Shown piece by piece: positions 8,403-18,900 of a stretch of 64,000 nt of DNA. The stretch is from NCBI GenBank assembly GCA_035516155.1, contig DATJAP010000024.1, positions 62,001 through 126,000 of the forward strand. Reading direction: 5' to 3'. The DNA is from JAJYKN01 sp035516155. GTDB taxonomy: Bacteria; Nitrospirota; UBA9217. Position 1 is the stretch's first letter, and every line of letters starts with the position of its first letter. The translations under genes were made by a program, and so were the position numbers. The notes beneath the pieces are model-generated. The model saw only the letters and a program-made list of their open reading frames with translations, was not told the origin of the DNA and did not search any database.

Positions 8403-9057
8403 TGTAAATTTGGGAGCGGATGAGCCGGTGAAAAAAAAGGCGGAGATCATCACAATCGATCCGACCAACACCGACCCAGCCTTTTCCCGGTGCAAGCAAG
8501 TCGTCGCATCGGGCGGCGTGGTAGTCTATCCTACAGATACCTATTACGGCCTCGGCGCTGATCCGCGGGATTCCCGTGCGGTGAGGAAGCTTTTCGAGAT
8601 AAAAAACAGGTCTGCCGACCATCCCATACTGCTGCTTATCGCCGACCCGGCAGAAGTGAAGGATTGGACGGAGGTTATTCCGTCCCAGGCAGCAGACCTG
8701 ATGAAGCGGCACTGGCCCGGGCCGCTTACGATCATATTCAGGGCCAAAGCTGATGTGCTTCCCGAGCTTACCGCGGGCACGGGTATGATCGGGTTGCGGG
8801 TCCCCGGCAACAAGCTTACCCGAGGCCTCCTCCAGAGCCTCGGCTGCGCCCTGACCGGCACGAGCGCCAATCGGTCCGGTCAGGCAAGCATTCGCACGGC
8901 TGCGGAAGCTGAAACGGCGATCGGCGACCGGGTTGACCTGATTCTTGATGGAGGAGAAACCACGGGAGGAAAGCCATCGACGGTTGTCGATGTTTCTGCC
9001 GATGTTCTCCGGGTGCTCCGTGAAGGAGCCGTACCTTTACGGGATATCACCGGTTGA
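8395..9057 (+). CDS. tsaC: L-threonylcarbamoyladenylate synthase
   Basis: 220 residues of the YrdC/Sua5 type. It makes threonylcarbamoyl-AMP for the t6A37 modification of ANN-decoding tRNAs. The SGGVVVYPTDTYYGLGAD motif, the KNR...HPILLLI segment, HWPGPLT and the GLRVPGN and TGTSANRSG motifs are all seen. It is the short form, without the Sua5 C-terminal domain. The ATG at 8395 overlaps the DUF89 gene by eight bases. A GTG at 8428 preceded by GGGAGCGG is an alternative start that would trim 11 residues. Confidence 0.93.
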   Translation: MHNVNLGADEPVKKKAEIITIDPTNTDPAFSRCKQVVASGGVVVYPTDTYYGLGADPRDSRAVRKLFEIKNRSADHPILLLIADPAEVKDWTEVIPSQAADLMKRHWPGPLTIIFRAKADVLPELTAGTGMIGLRVPGNKLTRGLLQSLGCALTGTSANRSGQASIRTAAEAETAIGDRVDLILDGGETTGGKPSTVVDVSADVLRVLREGAVPLRDITG

Positions 9058-9088
9058 AGTAAAATTCTTTCTGCATGAAGGATGGCCG

Positions 9089-10408
9089 ATGAAAAAAAAA
9101 TTCGTACTCGACACCAATGTGCTGCTCCACGATCCGAAGGCGATTTTCTCGTTCGAGGAAAATGACGTCATCGTCCCGATCGTCGTGATTGAAGAGCTGG
9201 ACAAATTCAAGAAAGGTATCGATGAAATCGGCCGGAATGCACGCCAGGTATCCCGGATCCTCGACGATCTCCGACAGAAAGGCAAACTGTCACAGGGTGT
9301 GCAGCTTGAGGGCGGCGGAAGTCTGTGCGTGGAACTCAACCATCAGTCCACGGAACACCTGCCGCATGAGCTGGTCGCGGAAAAGGCGGACAACCGGATA
9401 CTGGCCACGGCGCTAAACTTGATGCACGACGACCTCCCGGTAGTCCTCGTAACGAAGGATACGAACCTTCGTATCAAGGCCGATGCCCTGGGGCTTCGGG
9501 CCGAGGATTACGAGTCGGACACCATAACGCTCGACGAACTCTATTCCGGCGAGACTGAACTCGTGGTCGGGCCCGGGGCAATCGAGGAATTCTATGCAAA
9601 GGGCGAGCTCGCTCCTGCCGGAGATCCCAAGCCTTTTCCCAATGAGTACGCAATGCTCAAGAATAGCGCCAATTCTTCCCAAACGGCACTCGCCCGGTTC
9701 AATCAGCAGAGACAGTCCCTGGTGCAGGTCATAAACACCAAGCACGGCGTCTGGGGCATCAATGCGAGGAACAAGCAGCAGCAGTTCGCTCTCGATCTTC
9801 TCCTGAACGACGACATCCGTCTGGTGACGCTCGTGGGGAAGGCAGGAACGGGAAAGACCCTCCTGGCCCTTGCCGCGGGCCTGGAGAAAACCATCGAGGC
9901 CAGGACCTTCCAGCGACTGGTCGTTTCCCGGCCCGTGTTTCCCCTCGGCAAGGACATCGGATTCCTTCCCGGGGATATCGAGGAGAAACTCCGCCCCTGG
10001 ATGCAGCCGATCCGCGATAATCTCGATTTTCTGATGGGCGCCTCGGCTGTTGCGGGCCGGGTCAAGGGCAAAAAAGATCTTCAAAGCCTCTTCGACCTCG
10101 GCATGATCGAGGTGGAGCCGCTGACCTACATCCGAGGCCGAAGCATGCCAAACCAGTATCTCATCGTTGACGAGGCGCAGAACCTCACTCCTCACGAACT
10201 CAAGACTATCATCACGCGTGCCGGCGAGGGAACCAAAATCGTGTTGACCGGCGATCCTTACCAGATCGACAATCCCTATATCGATTCGTCCAGCAACGGT
10301 CTTACTTTCGTGGTTGAGCGGTTCAAGGAGGAACCCATCGCCGGGCATATCACTCTCGTAAAAGGCGAGCGTTCCGATCTCGCCGAACTCGCTGCAACGC
10401 TGCTGTAA
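9089..10408 (+). CDS. PIN-domain/PhoH-family ATPase (YlaK type)
   Basis: 439 residues from the ATG at 9089 behind GAAGGA. An N-terminal PIN nuclease-like domain (KKFVLDTNVLLHDP, then VIEELDKFKKG and ATKDTNLRIKA-type acidic residues, about 1-150) is fused to a PhoH ATPase domain with Walker A GKAGTGKT and Walker B YLIVDEAQNLTPHE plus VLTGDPYQID. This architecture is widely called PhoH2 or YlaK and is linked to RNA unwinding and cleavage. It is the last gene of a purE-DUF89-tsaC run, 31 bases after tsaC. Confidence 0.92.
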   Translation: MKKKFVLDTNVLLHDPKAIFSFEENDVIVPIVVIEELDKFKKGIDEIGRNARQVSRILDDLRQKGKLSQGVQLEGGGSLCVELNHQSTEHLPHELVAEKADNRILATALNLMHDDLPVVLVTKDTNLRIKADALGLRAEDYESDTITLDELYSGETELVVGPGAIEEFYAKGELAPAGDPKPFPNEYAMLKNSANSSQTALARFNQQRQSLVQVINTKHGVWGINARNKQQQFALDLLLNDDIRLVTLVGKAGTGKTLLALAAGLEKTIEARTFQRLVVSRPVFPLGKDIGFLPGDIEEKLRPWMQPIRDNLDFLMGASAVAGRVKGKKDLQSLFDLGMIEVEPLTYIRGRSMPNQYLIVDEAQNLTPHELKTIITRAGEGTKIVLTGDPYQIDNPYIDSSSNGLTFVVERFKEEPIAGHITLVKGERSDLAELAATLL

Positions 10409-10491
10409 ATTACAGGTCAGAGCACAGGGTTTAAAGTTTAAAACTCTGACCGAGGAACCCTGAACTGCGGTCAATAACCAGGTGAAAAGAA

Positions 10492-11391
10492 ATGCAACGA
10501 CGTAAACAGGCATACGATACAATTTTTCTCATCATCAGCGTGCTGGCTACGCTCTTTGTTCTTACCGAGATCGTCTTGAGGTCCTTCGGCAAAAGCATAT
10601 GCAGCACCGACGGGTGTAAAATGACGGCCCAAGCGGCGCGGTTCGGAGATATTTCCATTTTCCTCGTCGGGTTCGGCACGTTTCTCTCGCTTGCTGGTCT
10701 TGGGCTCCTGAACCGGCGCATCCGGAAGCCCGGGATTGAGCGGTTTATCAATCTCATCCTGGTAGTTGCCTTGGCGGGCGAAGGGTTCTTCATGGGGTAT
10801 CTGGCGTTTCGGATTCATACGATCTGCCTGTTCTGCATCACGATATTTATTTTTATGAGCACGCTCGGCATTTTCAGGCTGCTCTCGGGTGAAACAGACA
10901 TACTTGCCGGATTTGGCGCGCTCGCGGCGGTTTTCGTCATCCAGTATCTTGTATTGCCCGCGGGGGTGCCCGTGAATCTGCCCATGAATGAACGGCTTAT
11001 CCTGTTCTACAGCAAGGATTGCAAGCATTGCGCAGAGGTTATCAAGGAACTGGACGAGAAAAAAATACAGGTCGTCCATTTACCGGTGGGCGATTATACC
11101 GTCTTCCTGAAAAACATGGGCATCGAGAACATTCCCACGCTCATGGTGAACGATCCCTATCAGAAAATATTCTTTACCGGTAAAGAATCTATTGAGCGTT
11201 ATCTGCTCGCCTGTATGAATCCGAGTGCCGTCGGGGTCACGCCCCCGAGAAAAACGAAGTCGCGGGACAAGGCCGCGGACCCGGACAGGAGCATGACCAT
11301 CGACCTCTTCAGTCAACCGGGTCTTCTGACGTCGCCAAGTCAATCAACAACCGACAACGGCATGTGCAAGGAAGAAGAGGTCTGTAAATAA
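10492..11391 (+). CDS. VKOR-thioredoxin fusion, membrane disulfide-forming protein
   Basis: 299 residues. Residues 10-160 form a four-to-five-helix VKOR bundle with a periplasmic Cys pair (C37, C42) and the active CLFC motif at 112-115. A thioredoxin-like domain follows with CKHC at 177-180. Such fusions oxidise periplasmic thiols and pass electrons to quinone, replacing DsbA/DsbB. The domain order (VKOR then Trx) is the common bacterial one. A low-complexity tail of about 60 residues ends in two further Cys. Placement just before the cytochrome c maturation genes fits control of thiol state of apocytochromes. Confidence 0.9.
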   Translation: MQRRKQAYDTIFLIISVLATLFVLTEIVLRSFGKSICSTDGCKMTAQAARFGDISIFLVGFGTFLSLAGLGLLNRRIRKPGIERFINLILVVALAGEGFFMGYLAFRIHTICLFCITIFIFMSTLGIFRLLSGETDILAGFGALAAVFVIQYLVLPAGVPVNLPMNERLILFYSKDCKHCAEVIKELDEKKIQVVHLPVGDYTVFLKNMGIENIPTLMVNDPYQKIFFTGKESIERYLLACMNPSAVGVTPPRKTKSRDKAADPDRSMTIDLFSQPGLLTSPSQSTTDNGMCKEEEVCK

Positions 11392-11495
11392 GTACTTTTC
11401 CGATTTGATTTCCTTACTCGGGCCTGTCACGTGCCTGCCTGCGGTTGTATTTCTTTGTAGAAAAAAAACTGTTCTGTATGGTAATATGGGTGTCT

Positions 11496-12362
11496 ATGGC
11501 CAAAATTCTTGAAAAACGGTTGATTCGACGGCCCGATGTATTTTATTACAAAATCGCCGCTCCGCTGATTTCTCGGAAAGCCGGCCCCGGACAATTCGTT
11601 ATCATCAGGCTCCATGAGAAGGGTGAGCGCATCCCCCTGTCCCTGGCCGACATCAATTCCGCGGAAGGCACGATCAGTCTTATCGTCATGGCTGTGGGCA
11701 AAACCACTTCGGAGCTGTCAGGTTATGAAGCAGGTGAGGAAATCCTCGATCTTTGCGGCCCGCTGGGAACGCCTACGCACGTCGAACAGACGGGCAGAGT
11801 GGTTCTTGTCGGCGGCGGGTTCGGCGTGGCCCCACTCTATCCCATAGCGCGGGCCTTCAAAGCGGCAGGCAACAGGGTCACTGTTATCATGGGCGCGAGA
11901 AGCAGCGACCTGCTCATCTACGAGCAGGAGATGTTGGGCGTAAGCGACAAGGTGCTGGTGACGACCGATGACGGCAGCAAAGGAGTCAAGGGAATCGTGA
12001 CCACGGCCCTTGCGCAGGAGCTGGCGTTCGGAGGTGCGGACCTGGTCATGGCGGTTGGTCCGGCAATCATGATGAAATTCGTGGCCGAAACCACTCGGCC
12101 CCTCGGCATCAAGACCATGGTAAGCCTGAATCCCATCATGATCGACGGTACCGGCATGTGCGGCGGCTGCCGTGTCTCAGTCGGCGGTGCCACCAGATTC
12201 GCCTGTATCGACGGGCCGGAATTCGACGGCCATGCAGTGGACTGGGATCTGCTCATGAACCGCCAACGGACCTATAAACAGCAAGAAAGAGAATCCTTCG
12301 AGATGTGGAAACAGCGCCATGACCGCATGTTGAGCAAAGACAAGCAGCCTATCTGTGAGTAG
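11496..12362 (+). CDS. Sulfide dehydrogenase/NfnA-like FAD and NAD(P)-binding flavoprotein
   Basis: 288 residues from ATG 11496; in-frame ATGs at 11445 and 11478 are possible but add non-family residues. It is the small ferredoxin-NADP reductase subunit fold (NfnA, SudB, PyrK-like): FAD domain with IPLSLAD, NAD domain with VLVGGGFGVAPLYPIAR, and a C-terminal [2Fe-2S] Cys cluster (GTGMCGGCRVSV...FACIDGPEFD). Normally the gltD-like large subunit is adjacent, and it is absent here. Electron bifurcation or supply of reductant to neighbouring redox proteins is possible, but the partner is unknown. Confidence 0.88.
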   Translation: MAKILEKRLIRRPDVFYYKIAAPLISRKAGPGQFVIIRLHEKGERIPLSLADINSAEGTISLIVMAVGKTTSELSGYEAGEEILDLCGPLGTPTHVEQTGRVVLVGGGFGVAPLYPIARAFKAAGNRVTVIMGARSSDLLIYEQEMLGVSDKVLVTTDDGSKGVKGIVTTALAQELAFGGADLVMAVGPAIMMKFVAETTRPLGIKTMVSLNPIMIDGTGMCGGCRVSVGGATRFACIDGPEFDGHAVDWDLLMNRQRTYKQQERESFEMWKQRHDRMLSKDKQPICE

Positions 12363-12466
12363 CCCCGTGCAGACCAACAGGAACAATATCAGTGGCAGGA
12401 CGCCCGGGAAGCGGCGGTTATCTCCTTGACACCCCATAATCGTTATGTTAATTTACCAGAATTGTA

Positions 12467-13996
12467 ATGATACGGGAGGATCTTTTGGACAAACAAAAAG
12501 GCTTTGTTGAAAATATTGCGGAGAAATTCTGGAAGTTTTTTTCGTCCGTTAAGCTCGCAGTCACATTGCTGATTATTCTCGCTATCGTTTCCATTATCGG
12601 GACTATCATCCTGCAGAATGAGTCCCCGGAAAGATACCTCAGAGAATACAGCCAATCCACGGTCCAGCTGTTCGAATTTCTGGGCTTTTTCGATATGTAC
12701 CATACCTGGTGGTTCGTGCTCCTCCTTTTTCTTTTCACGGCAAATCTGACGGTTTGTACGCTCGACAGGTTTCCTCATACCTGGGCGATCATCACGGCAC
12801 CGCTCAAACCCATTGACGACAATATGCTGAAAGCGCTGCCGTTCAGGAAAGAGATCCCTCTCCAGGGGGACATGGACAAGGTGAGGGAGAAATCGGCGAA
12901 TGCGCTGAAGAATCATGGCTATTCTTATATCGAATCGAAAGATGCGGCCGGTGTGCAGCTCCTGACTCAGAAGGGCGTCTTCAGTCGGTTCGGTGTCTAT
13001 ATAACCCATGTCAGCATTCTGCTCATTTTTACCGGCGCGCTCATCGGCTCCTTCTTCGGATTCAAGGCGTTTCTGAACCTTCCCGAAGGCTCGGCCTCCA
13101 GAGTCGTCTACCTCCGGAACGAACCGATGTGGGACCAGCTCATGGACTCGCTCGGCATTGCCAAAAGTCCCGTGATCCACGACCCCCAGGAGGGCTTGCC
13201 CGCCATGCCGCTCGGCTATTATGTCCGGTGCGACAATTTTGATGTCGATTATTACATCGATCCCTCGGGCATGCCGACCGGTATGCCGTCGGAATATCAC
13301 AGCACGCTCAGCATTTTTAATCTCGACGGAGAAAAGATCCTCGACAAGCGCATCCGGGTAAACGAACCGCTTACCTATCACGGCGTGACCTTTTACCAGT
13401 CGAGCTACGGTATCGTGCCGGAAGCCCGCGGCAAGGTGATCCTGAACATCCGCAAGAAGAGCGATACCCAGTCCCCGGGCGAAACGGTGGATGTTGAACC
13501 CGGAGGGTCGGTGTTTGTTCCTTCCATCAACCGGACGGTGAAAGTGCTCGGATTCGCGCCCTATGGAATGCGGAACACCGCAACCGGCGAGGTGCAGTTA
13601 TTCAAGACGGACACCGATGAGTACATCAACCCGGCCGTGGCGTTGGAGATATACAACGGCAAGAAGGCGCTCTACCGGACGACCATTTTGAAAATTGATT
13701 CGGGGGGGCAGATGAATATGCCCGAGGACTACGTCATAAGCTATGGCGGCTATTGGGGAAAGCGCTACACAGGCCTGCAGGTCACCAAAGATCCCGGTGT
13801 CTGGGTTGTTTACACCGGCTTTATCATGCTCTGCTTCGGTCCGCTTATCGCATTTTTCGGATCGCATAAGAAGCTTTGGGTTAGGATCCAGAGTCGCGGA
13901 AGCGAGACCATCGTTCTGGTGGCCGGCTCAGCGAACCGGAATCGGATCGGCTTTGAGCGAGTATTCAACAAGGTTGTAGCGGAAATTTCCGGATAA
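12467..13996 (+). CDS. resB: Cytochrome c biogenesis protein ResB (Ccs1)
   Basis: About 509 residues with N-terminal membrane helices (VKLAVTLLIILAIVSIIGTI and a WWFVLLLFLFTANL helix), a third helix near residue 180, a large periplasmic domain and a last helix near 450, as in ResB/Ccs1. ResB works with CcsA to deliver and attach haem to apocytochrome c (system II). The listed ATG is at 12467, but GGGAGGA lies after it and directly before a TTG at 12485, so translation may begin there, six codons later. ccsA follows 24 bases on. Confidence 0.93.
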   Translation: MIREDLLDKQKGFVENIAEKFWKFFSSVKLAVTLLIILAIVSIIGTIILQNESPERYLREYSQSTVQLFEFLGFFDMYHTWWFVLLLFLFTANLTVCTLDRFPHTWAIITAPLKPIDDNMLKALPFRKEIPLQGDMDKVREKSANALKNHGYSYIESKDAAGVQLLTQKGVFSRFGVYITHVSILLIFTGALIGSFFGFKAFLNLPEGSASRVVYLRNEPMWDQLMDSLGIAKSPVIHDPQEGLPAMPLGYYVRCDNFDVDYYIDPSGMPTGMPSEYHSTLSIFNLDGEKILDKRIRVNEPLTYHGVTFYQSSYGIVPEARGKVILNIRKKSDTQSPGETVDVEPGGSVFVPSINRTVKVLGFAPYGMRNTATGEVQLFKTDTDEYINPAVALEIYNGKKALYRTTILKIDSGGQMNMPEDYVISYGGYWGKRYTGLQVTKDPGVWVVYTGFIMLCFGPLIAFFGSHKKLWVRIQSRGSETIVLVAGSANRNRIGFERVFNKVVAEISG

Positions 13997-14020
13997 TATC
14001 GAATCATTCAGGAGGATTCA

Positions 14021-15265
14021 ATGAACAGTTCCTTGCTCTTTAGTATTGCAACATTGTCGTATTTGGTCGCGATGGTGCTGTATATAGGCTACCTCGCGTT
14101 TCGGAAAAAGGGTATCGGCACAGCCGCAACGATTGTCACGGTCTTCGGCTTCCTCGTACAAACCGCGGCGCTGCTGCTCCGGTGGCGGGAATCGTACCAA
14201 ATGGACATCGGCAGAGTGCCGCTGTCTAATCTCTACGAATCCCTAGTCTTCTTCACGTGGAGCACAGTGATGATCTATCTTATCGTTGAATTCAAGTACA
14301 AGACAAAAGCTTTCGGCGCTTTTGTCTTGCCCGTGGCATTTCTTGCCCTTGCATTCATCAACGTCGCCGGAATCAACAGCGACATCACCCCCCTGGTTCC
14401 CGCGCTTAAGAGCAACTGGCTCTTCTACCATGTGCTGATAAGCTTTCTCGGCTATGCCGCTTTCGGCGTCGCGTTCGCGATCAGCATGGTTTACCTGCTG
14501 ATCGACATGGAAGAGCGGGGCTCCGCGACGAACCTGTACGCCGGCCTGGCCGCTATCGTTGTCCTGGCGTCGATAGGCTATTATATGGCGAGTCTGGGTG
14601 GCCGGATGAAAACCGCGTTCTGGATGGCAATCGGCGTGCTGATCCTGGCATGGTTTATCTATCTTATCGTCGCCGGAGCGCGTAACAAACCCCGGGTTTT
14701 TCTCTTCTGGTCATTCTGCGTTACGCTCGCCGTTTCGCTTCTGGTTGCCATGGGCATCGATTTTGTTTACCTCGTTTCATTCCGGCATCTTGCAGCGGGA
14801 GAATCGTTCAAGAAACATATATTCGAAGGGACTTTTTTGAATGCCTCTCCGGCGATATCCATTATCAGCTGGCTGGTGGTTCTTGCGTTCTTTTCCCTTG
14901 TATGGTTCAAGGGATTGAGCCTCAAAAACATCCTAAAGCCCTACATCCCGGCGCAAAACCTGCTCGATGACGTTACCTACCGCATGATCGCCATCGGGTG
15001 GCCGCTCCTCACTGCTGGCATCATAACCGGCGCGGTCTGGGCGAACAGCGCATGGGGCACCTACTGGAGCTGGGACCCGAAGGAGACATGGTCGCTCATC
15101 ACGTGGTTCATCTATGCCATTTATCTCCATTCCCGCTATGTCCGCGGGTGGAAAGGAACCCAAATGGCAGTCATTTCCAGCGTGGGCTTCCTTGCGGTCA
15201 TCTTCACGTACCTCGGCGTGAACCTCGTGCTTTCCGGTCTCCATTCCTATGGAGGCATGAATTAG
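14021..15265 (+). CDS. ccsA: Cytochrome c biogenesis protein CcsA/ResC (CcsB type)
   Basis: 414 residues, with about ten membrane helices. The haem-handling WWD motif lies near residues 345-370 (WGTYWSWDPKETWSLITW). Conserved His residues lie before and after it, and an N-terminal GRVPLSNLYESLVF segment matches the CcsA family. It carries haem to the periplasmic face for ligation to CXXCH apocytochromes with ResB. AGGAGGATTCA precedes the ATG. Tandem resB-ccsA after VKOR makes a compact system II unit, ended by a strong terminator. Confidence 0.94.
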   Translation: MNSSLLFSIATLSYLVAMVLYIGYLAFRKKGIGTAATIVTVFGFLVQTAALLLRWRESYQMDIGRVPLSNLYESLVFFTWSTVMIYLIVEFKYKTKAFGAFVLPVAFLALAFINVAGINSDITPLVPALKSNWLFYHVLISFLGYAAFGVAFAISMVYLLIDMEERGSATNLYAGLAAIVVLASIGYYMASLGGRMKTAFWMAIGVLILAWFIYLIVAGARNKPRVFLFWSFCVTLAVSLLVAMGIDFVYLVSFRHLAAGESFKKHIFEGTFLNASPAISIISWLVVLAFFSLVWFKGLSLKNILKPYIPAQNLLDDVTYRMIAIGWPLLTAGIITGAVWANSAWGTYWSWDPKETWSLITWFIYAIYLHSRYVRGWKGTQMAVISSVGFLAVIFTYLGVNLVLSGLHSYGGMN

Positions 15266-15317
15266 AGCGGGCAGAAACCACTCCGCAACAGGCATCAAAA
15301 AACGACAATATTTCGGC

Positions 15318-15349
15318 CGCCGGTTATCAGTTAGATAACCGGCGTTTTT
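15318..15349 (+). terminator. Rho-independent terminator after ccsA
   Basis: A perfect 11-base-pair stem (CGCCGGTTATC with its complement at 15334-15344), loop AGTTA, followed by TTTTT. It lies 53 bases after the ccsA stop, so it ends the VKOR-NfnA-ResB-CcsA transcription unit. Confidence 0.9.
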
Positions 15350-15926
15350 GTCAGTGCAAGGGACGGGGATACATGATGGCAGAACGTGCATCATGCCTGA
15401 TTTGAAATCCGATTAAGAATAGAATGTTTGGCGCGCAGCAGGCTGCCGTAGGCACTCCAGCACCTCATAATCCGAAACATAAGCAAATCATCAATCATTG
15501 TGGATGATTGGCCATCCTTTTTGGGTTCCTCCAAAACTCAGCAACGGAGTCATTATGACGATACAAAGAGAATCATGGATCAAACATATACTTATACACG
15601 GCTGCGCATTGCATCGAGTGATGAGAGCGCCTCTGATACTGCATTATTCCGGATGAAGTCAAGGACCTTGGTCGAACCCATGAGGCTGTAACCTTTTCGT
15701 AACATGCGCTCACTGCATTCTTGTTAACCATGCAAACGTAATGGTATATCATTCAGGCCGCTTTTAAGAATCCAAGTTACGACGGATCTCGCTTATTTCC
15801 CCTCGCTCCTATTCATAATTATAATAATAACAAGAAAACATCCCTTCAAAAAGAGTCGATTTTAGCACAGCAGAGCGGTAAGTATAGCAAAGACCTTTCT
15901 TTAGTAGTACGTTTCTTGGCGTGACC

Positions 15927-15955
15927 TTGTCATTCGTCCGTTCCTTGGATAGAAT
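15927..15955 (+). promoter_or_regulatory. Sigma-70 type promoter for the DUF748 gene
   Basis: TTGTCA at 15927-15932, a 17-base spacer and TAGAAT at 15950-15955, 27 bases before the ATG at 15982. A GGGAGGA ribosome site lies between them. Confidence 0.6.
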
Positions 15956-15981
15956 ATATACTATAAAATCGGGAGGACAAC

Positions 15982-18900
15982 ATGAACAGCCCCCAGCGCA
16001 AAAAGTTTTCGTTCGGCCGCTATAACCCGTTCAGCACCCGCAAAGCTCGATTAACAGGTATCCTGTTACTCTCCTTTTTCGTTATTTACTCCATTTCAGG
16101 ATTTTTCATCCTGCCTTATTATGCCAGGAAGATTGCAACAGAAAAACTGACCTCACAGATGGGCCGCATTGTAAGCATCGGTTCGATTCGTTTCAATCCC
16201 TATACTCTTGCGGTTGTTGTCAATAACTTTGAAATCAAGGAGGCTGACGATCATACCACATTTATTTCCTTCAACAGGCTGTATGTAGACATAAGATTCA
16301 TGTCCGTGTTCAAAGGTGGCCCAGTAATCGGAGAGGTGCGGCTTGAAAAGCCGCATGTCCATCTCGTACGAGTAAAGGAGAATACCTACAGTTTTTCTCC
16401 ACTCGTGGAGAGGCTCCAGTCAAAGCCTGTGGCCACCGTCCCGGAAAAACCAGGCAAGCCCCTGGTTTTTTCATTCAGCAATATCCAGATCAAGGATGGC
16501 GATATCGAATTTGACGATCGACTGGCGTCAACGAAGCACGAAATAACGCACATTAACCTTTCGATCCCCTTCATTTCCAATCTCCCTGCCTATGTTGATT
16601 CATTCGTTCAGCCTTCGCTGAGCGCATTGATAAACGGCAGGCAACTGACCATCAACGGAGCATCCAAAGTTTTCTCCGACTCCCGGGAGACGTCGCTGGA
16701 CATTGCGCTCAAGGACATGGACATCCCTTATTATTTGGCGTACTCACCCGTACCGCTCAAGGTGAAGGTGCTGTCAGGAAAGCTCGACGTACTTATGAGG
16801 CTTACCTTCCGCGAGTATGCCACACGTGCGCCGATGCTTTCCCTGGCCGGCGAAACGAGGATCAGGGATCTCGGGATAAGCACCCGGGAGAATGCCGCGC
16901 AGTTCATCAACATTCCTCTCTTGAGCGTTAAAGATATTTCACTCGACTTGGAAAAGAGAAAAATTGACATCGGGGCTGTTTCAACGGAACAGGGCCGGCT
17001 GACGGTCTCCCGTTTGAAGGACGGGCGAATGAATTACGATTCGATGCTGGAGTCGTTCGCGGCAACAGCACAGCCCCAAAGAAACGCTAAAAAGGAGAGC
17101 GTAGAGGCCCCCTGGACCGTGGCGCTACAGTCCTTCGTAGTAGATGATTATACCGTTACAATAGCGGATCAGAGTCTCGTCGAGCCTTTTGGAGTCACCC
17201 TCTCCGCGATCAAGTTTAACGCGCAAAATATTTCGACTGAGAAAAACACAAAAGGAACGATTGCGCTCTCCCTTCTCATCAATCAGAGGGGATCTGCGTC
17301 GGTCAAGGGCGATCTCGCGCTCGAGCCTCTTGCCGCAAGCCTCGCGGTAAACCTCGGGGATGTCCGTCTCAAGTTTCTGCAACCCTATCTGGCCGGGCGG
17401 ACCCAAGTTTTGCTTGCTGGCGGTCTGTTGACCGCAAATGGCAATCTCACGGTAGGGCTAAATAATTTAAAGCAGCCACAGGTCTCTGCTAGCGGGAAAC
17501 TCCGCGTTAACAGATTCTCCTTGCTTGACAAAGCAAGCGCCGAAGATCTTCTCAAGTGGGATACACTCTTCGTGAAAGTGCTAGACGCCCGCTCTGCTCC
17601 GCCGTCCCTGCATGTCAGCGAAATAGCGCTTACCAATTTTTCTTCCCAGGTCATTGTGAATGAGGACCGGACGATAAACCTGCTGGAAGCATTTAAGCCC
17701 GGGACACCCGCCTCGGAGAATGCCAGCCCGAATCAGGAGACCGGAACAAAAAAGGCCCCGGAAACAGACAGGCAGCTGCAGTCAGAGCCTTATAAAGTTC
17801 GCATAGATAAGATCGTTCTTCAGGGAGGGAGGGTTAATTTTACGGACCGCAGCGTCAAACCGCGGTTCAGCTCGAGCCTCCGTGAGATCGGTGGCCGTGT
17901 GACCGGACTCTCATCGGAGGAGAACATGCTCGGCGAAGTCGACCTCATCGGAAAATACAACGAATCAGCGCCCCTCGAGATCACCGGCAAGGTCAACCCG
18001 CTGCGCAGTGATCTGTATGCAGATCTTAAGGTGGATTTCAAGGACATGGATCTCACCTCAGTCAGCCCCTATTCAGGACGCTACGCCGGTTACATGATCC
18101 AGAAAGGAAAGCTCTCGTTTCAGCTTCAATACCTGATTAATAAAAACAAGCTTGATGCAAAGAATAACATTTTCGTCGACCAATTCACATTCGGAGACCC
18201 TGTTAAAAGCCCTGAAGCGACATCGTTGCCCGTGAGACTTGCTGTGGCTCTTCTAAAGGACCGCAACGGCGAGATACATCTTGACATCCCTGTATCCGGA
18301 GAATTAAGCGATCCCAAGTTCAGTGTGGGCGGCGTCATTCTCAAAGTCATCGTGAACCTTCTTCAAAAAGCCGCCACCTCTCCATTTGCGCTCCTGGGGG
18401 CCATCTTCGGCAGTGATGAGCAGCTTGGATATGCCGAGTTCGAGGCCGGTTCCGCCGTCCTGACACCCGATACAATAAAGAAGCTCGACCTTCTTGCAAA
18501 AGCCCTTCACGACCGGCCCGCGCTTAAAATGGATATCGTCGGCCACGCTGATCCGGTAAAAGACCGTGATGGGCTCAAGCAAAACCTCCTGCTGAGAAGA
18601 GTCAAGGCTCAGAAGATCAAGGAACTGGCCGGAAAAAATTATGACATCTCCTCCCTCGAGTCAGTAACCGTGACGCCAGAGGAGTATCCTCTGTTGTTGA
18701 AGCGGGCATATAAGGAAGAAAAGTTTCCAAAGCCCCGTAATTTTATCGGATTCGCGAAAGACTTGCCTGTGCCAGAAATGGAGAAGCTCATGTTAACCAA
18801 CCTGAAGGTAACCGATGACGACCTGAAGGCGCTGGCAACCGAGCGAGCAAGGGCGGTCATGGACTATCTGTTGCAGTCCGGGCATATAGAGCCCGAACGC

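Larger units (their letters stand above)
15266..15981. other. Long non-coding gap holding a terminator and a promoter
   Basis: 716 bases between ccsA and the DUF748 gene. The left end holds a perfect hairpin terminator and the right end a good sigma-70 type promoter, both listed separately. Between them the sequence is AT-rich with no convincing reading frame; short frames near 15500-15690 lack family resemblance. Confidence 0.6.

Noticed and set aside
9413..10522. 369-codon minus-strand frame opposite the PIN/PhoH gene
   Set aside because: Long only because of the codon use of the real gene on the plus strand, which has clear Walker motifs.
12443..13381. 312-codon minus-strand frame opposite resB
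   Set aside because: Shadow of ResB; charged, low-information sequence without family marks.
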